This document shows, in pieces, positions 63,116 through 64,000 of a stretch of 64,000 nucleotides of DNA. Position 1 is the stretch's first letter, and each line of letters opens with the position of its first letter. The translations under genes were made by a program, and so were the position numbers. The DNA comes from Nostoc sp. CHAB 5824 (GTDB taxonomy: Bacteria > Cyanobacteriota > Cyanobacteriia > Cyanobacteriales > Nostocaceae): positions 1 to 64,000 of the forward strand of contig NZ_JAIVFT010000027.1 of NCBI RefSeq assembly GCF_020829665.1, read 5' to 3'. A model generated the notes under the pieces. That model did not search any database. It saw only the letters and a program-made list of their open reading frames with translations, and was not told where the DNA came from.

Positions 63116-64000
63116 TTAACTATTTGGAGATGTTCCTTGCTGGTATTGCATAGCTTTGGCATAATCACCCAAGGCGTAGCAAGCAGCTTTCAGACTGGCA
63201 AGAGCTTGTTCTTCACTGCGTCGGTCTTTGATATTCCTAGCTAACAGCAAACGTTCTTCATAATACTTAATGGCTTTAGCATAATCACCCAAAGCTTCAC
63301 AAGCAACTCCTAAACTGCCTAAAGACTGTTCCTCGCTACGCTTGTCTTGAATTTCTTTAGCTAATTGCAACCTTTCTTCATAATACTTAATGGCTTTAGC
63401 ATAATCACCTAAGGCATAACAAGCATTCCCCAGGTTCTTTAGAACCTGAGAAGCACTGCGAACATTTTTTAAAGAGCGTGCTATAACTACACATTGCTCA
63501 TAATAAGTGATCGCTTTTGGGTAATTGTCCAAAGCATACCAAGCATTACCCAAATTCTTGAGTACCTGTTCCTCGCCCCAGTTATCTTTGAGTTCCCGTA
63601 CAATTTCTAGGCTTTGCTGCTGGTACTCAATTGCCTGCGTAAAGTTGCCCAAAGCTTTATATACCAATCCCAAATTATTCAGTGCTGCTACTTGACTCCG
63701 TTTGTCTTGCAGCTGTTGCGTTATTTTTAAACACTTTTCCAAAAACTCAATTGCCTTTTTATGGTCATTCAGGTGACGGTATGCATTGCCTAAATGGGAA
63801 AGTGCTTGCATTTGCACTGCCAAATCAGAGGTGTTATTGAGTAAATACAGACACTGTTGAGAGTAAGAGATAGCACTTTTGTAGTCTCCAGCGCTGTAAG
63901 TTACTAATCCTAAAAAAGAAAGTGCTTGTGCTTGTTTTTGCAAATCCCCAACTACCTGAAACAGCCCCAAGGATTGTTGTAAGGACTTCAACGCCGCTAT
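63116..64000 (-). CDS. TPR-repeat protein, 5' end beyond window
   Basis: The reading frame is open to the end of the window, so the true N-terminus is missing. At least seven tetratricopeptide units of 40 residues are seen, each of the form ALGDYAKAIKYYEERL then AKEIQDKRSEEQ, close to the MalT/Rapsyn-like TPR seen in many cyanobacterial signalling proteins. The unit DNA is also similar, so the array probably grew by recent duplication. Likely a scaffold or the C-terminal part of a larger signalling protein. Confidence 0.85.
   Translation of the reverse strand: MAALKSLQQSLGLFQVVGDLQKQAQALSFLGLVTYSAGDYKSAISYSQQCLYLLNNTSDLAVQMQALSHLGNAYRHLNDHKKAIEFLEKCLKITQQLQDKRSQVAALNNLGLVYKALGNFTQAIEYQQQSLEIVRELKDNWGEEQVLKNLGNAWYALDNYPKAITYYEQCVVIARSLKNVRSASQVLKNLGNACYALGDYAKAIKYYEERLQLAKEIQDKRSEEQSLGSLGVACEALGDYAKAIKYYEERLLLARNIKDRRSEEQALASLKAACYALGDYAKAMQYQQGTSPNS

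Noticed and set aside
1..64000. tRNA, rRNA, transposase or prophage genes
   Set aside because: None could be recognised by reading; a tRNA scan and profile search would be needed to be certain.

Overview
The window is a piece of chromosome from a filamentous, heterocyst-forming cyanobacterium of the Nostoc/Anabaena type. The evidence is the frequent HIP1 octamer GCGATCGC, a PAM68-family gene beside rpsO, very large multidomain signalling proteins, many small dispersed repeats and MITE-like palindromes, and above all an intact hetZ-patU pair (54.3-56.5 kb) and a tandem pair of AmiC-type septal amidases. I see no tRNA, rRNA, CRISPR array, transposase or phage gene. Most genes are chromosomal housekeeping genes.

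Layout. 0-10 kb: glyQ with an unusual membrane-anchor tail, comEC, a GH13 glucan enzyme, a frameshifted AAA-like pseudogene, rpsO-PAM68 and a DAHP synthase. 10-19 kb: a signalling island with an Ser/Thr-kinase/AAA/GAF/PAS/His-kinase protein, a linked Rcp-type response regulator, and a divergent REC-PAS-GGDEF-EAL protein. 19-24 kb: an HtrA protease, an Ap4A phosphorylase, and a cluster of very small genes of which two look like CpcD-type phycobilisome linkers. 24-30 kb: a 1431-residue TPR-STAND-CHASE2 protein and an upstream STAND-like ATPase, separated by a 21-bp tandem repeat. 30-38 kb: glcF-glcE, a 1.5-kb repeat-rich gap, and ssuD-ssuE with a palindrome just upstream. 37-44 kb: mgtC-like gene, msrB, a 29-codon basic gene, mreBCD, ssb with a LexA-like box, and a SIMPL-domain protein. 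44-57 kb: a CPA2 antiporter, amiC1-amiC2, murI, a 58-residue membrane protein, a long-chain prenyl diphosphate synthase, and hetZ-patU. 57-64 kb: a TgpA-like membrane protein that has lost its catalytic residues, two toxin-antitoxin pairs, a family-4 uracil-DNA glycosylase, a phosphoribosyltransferase, and a TPR protein cut by the window edge.

How the genes work together. mreBCD, the amidases, murI and hetZ-patU link cell shape, septal peptidoglycan and cell differentiation. The kinase island and the STAND/CHASE2 locus are the regulatory modules.

A theme of the window is small repeats that have invaded coding sequence without breaking the frame. I see them in the EAL protein, in the Ap4A phosphorylase, twice in glcE (once forming its N-terminus), and probably in patU. 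A larger element supplies the glcF stop codon. The best candidates for undescribed biology are the small CpcD-like gene cluster, the STAND-CHASE2 locus with its repeat leader, the membrane-tailed GlyRS alpha subunit, and the catalytically dead transglutaminase-like protein.
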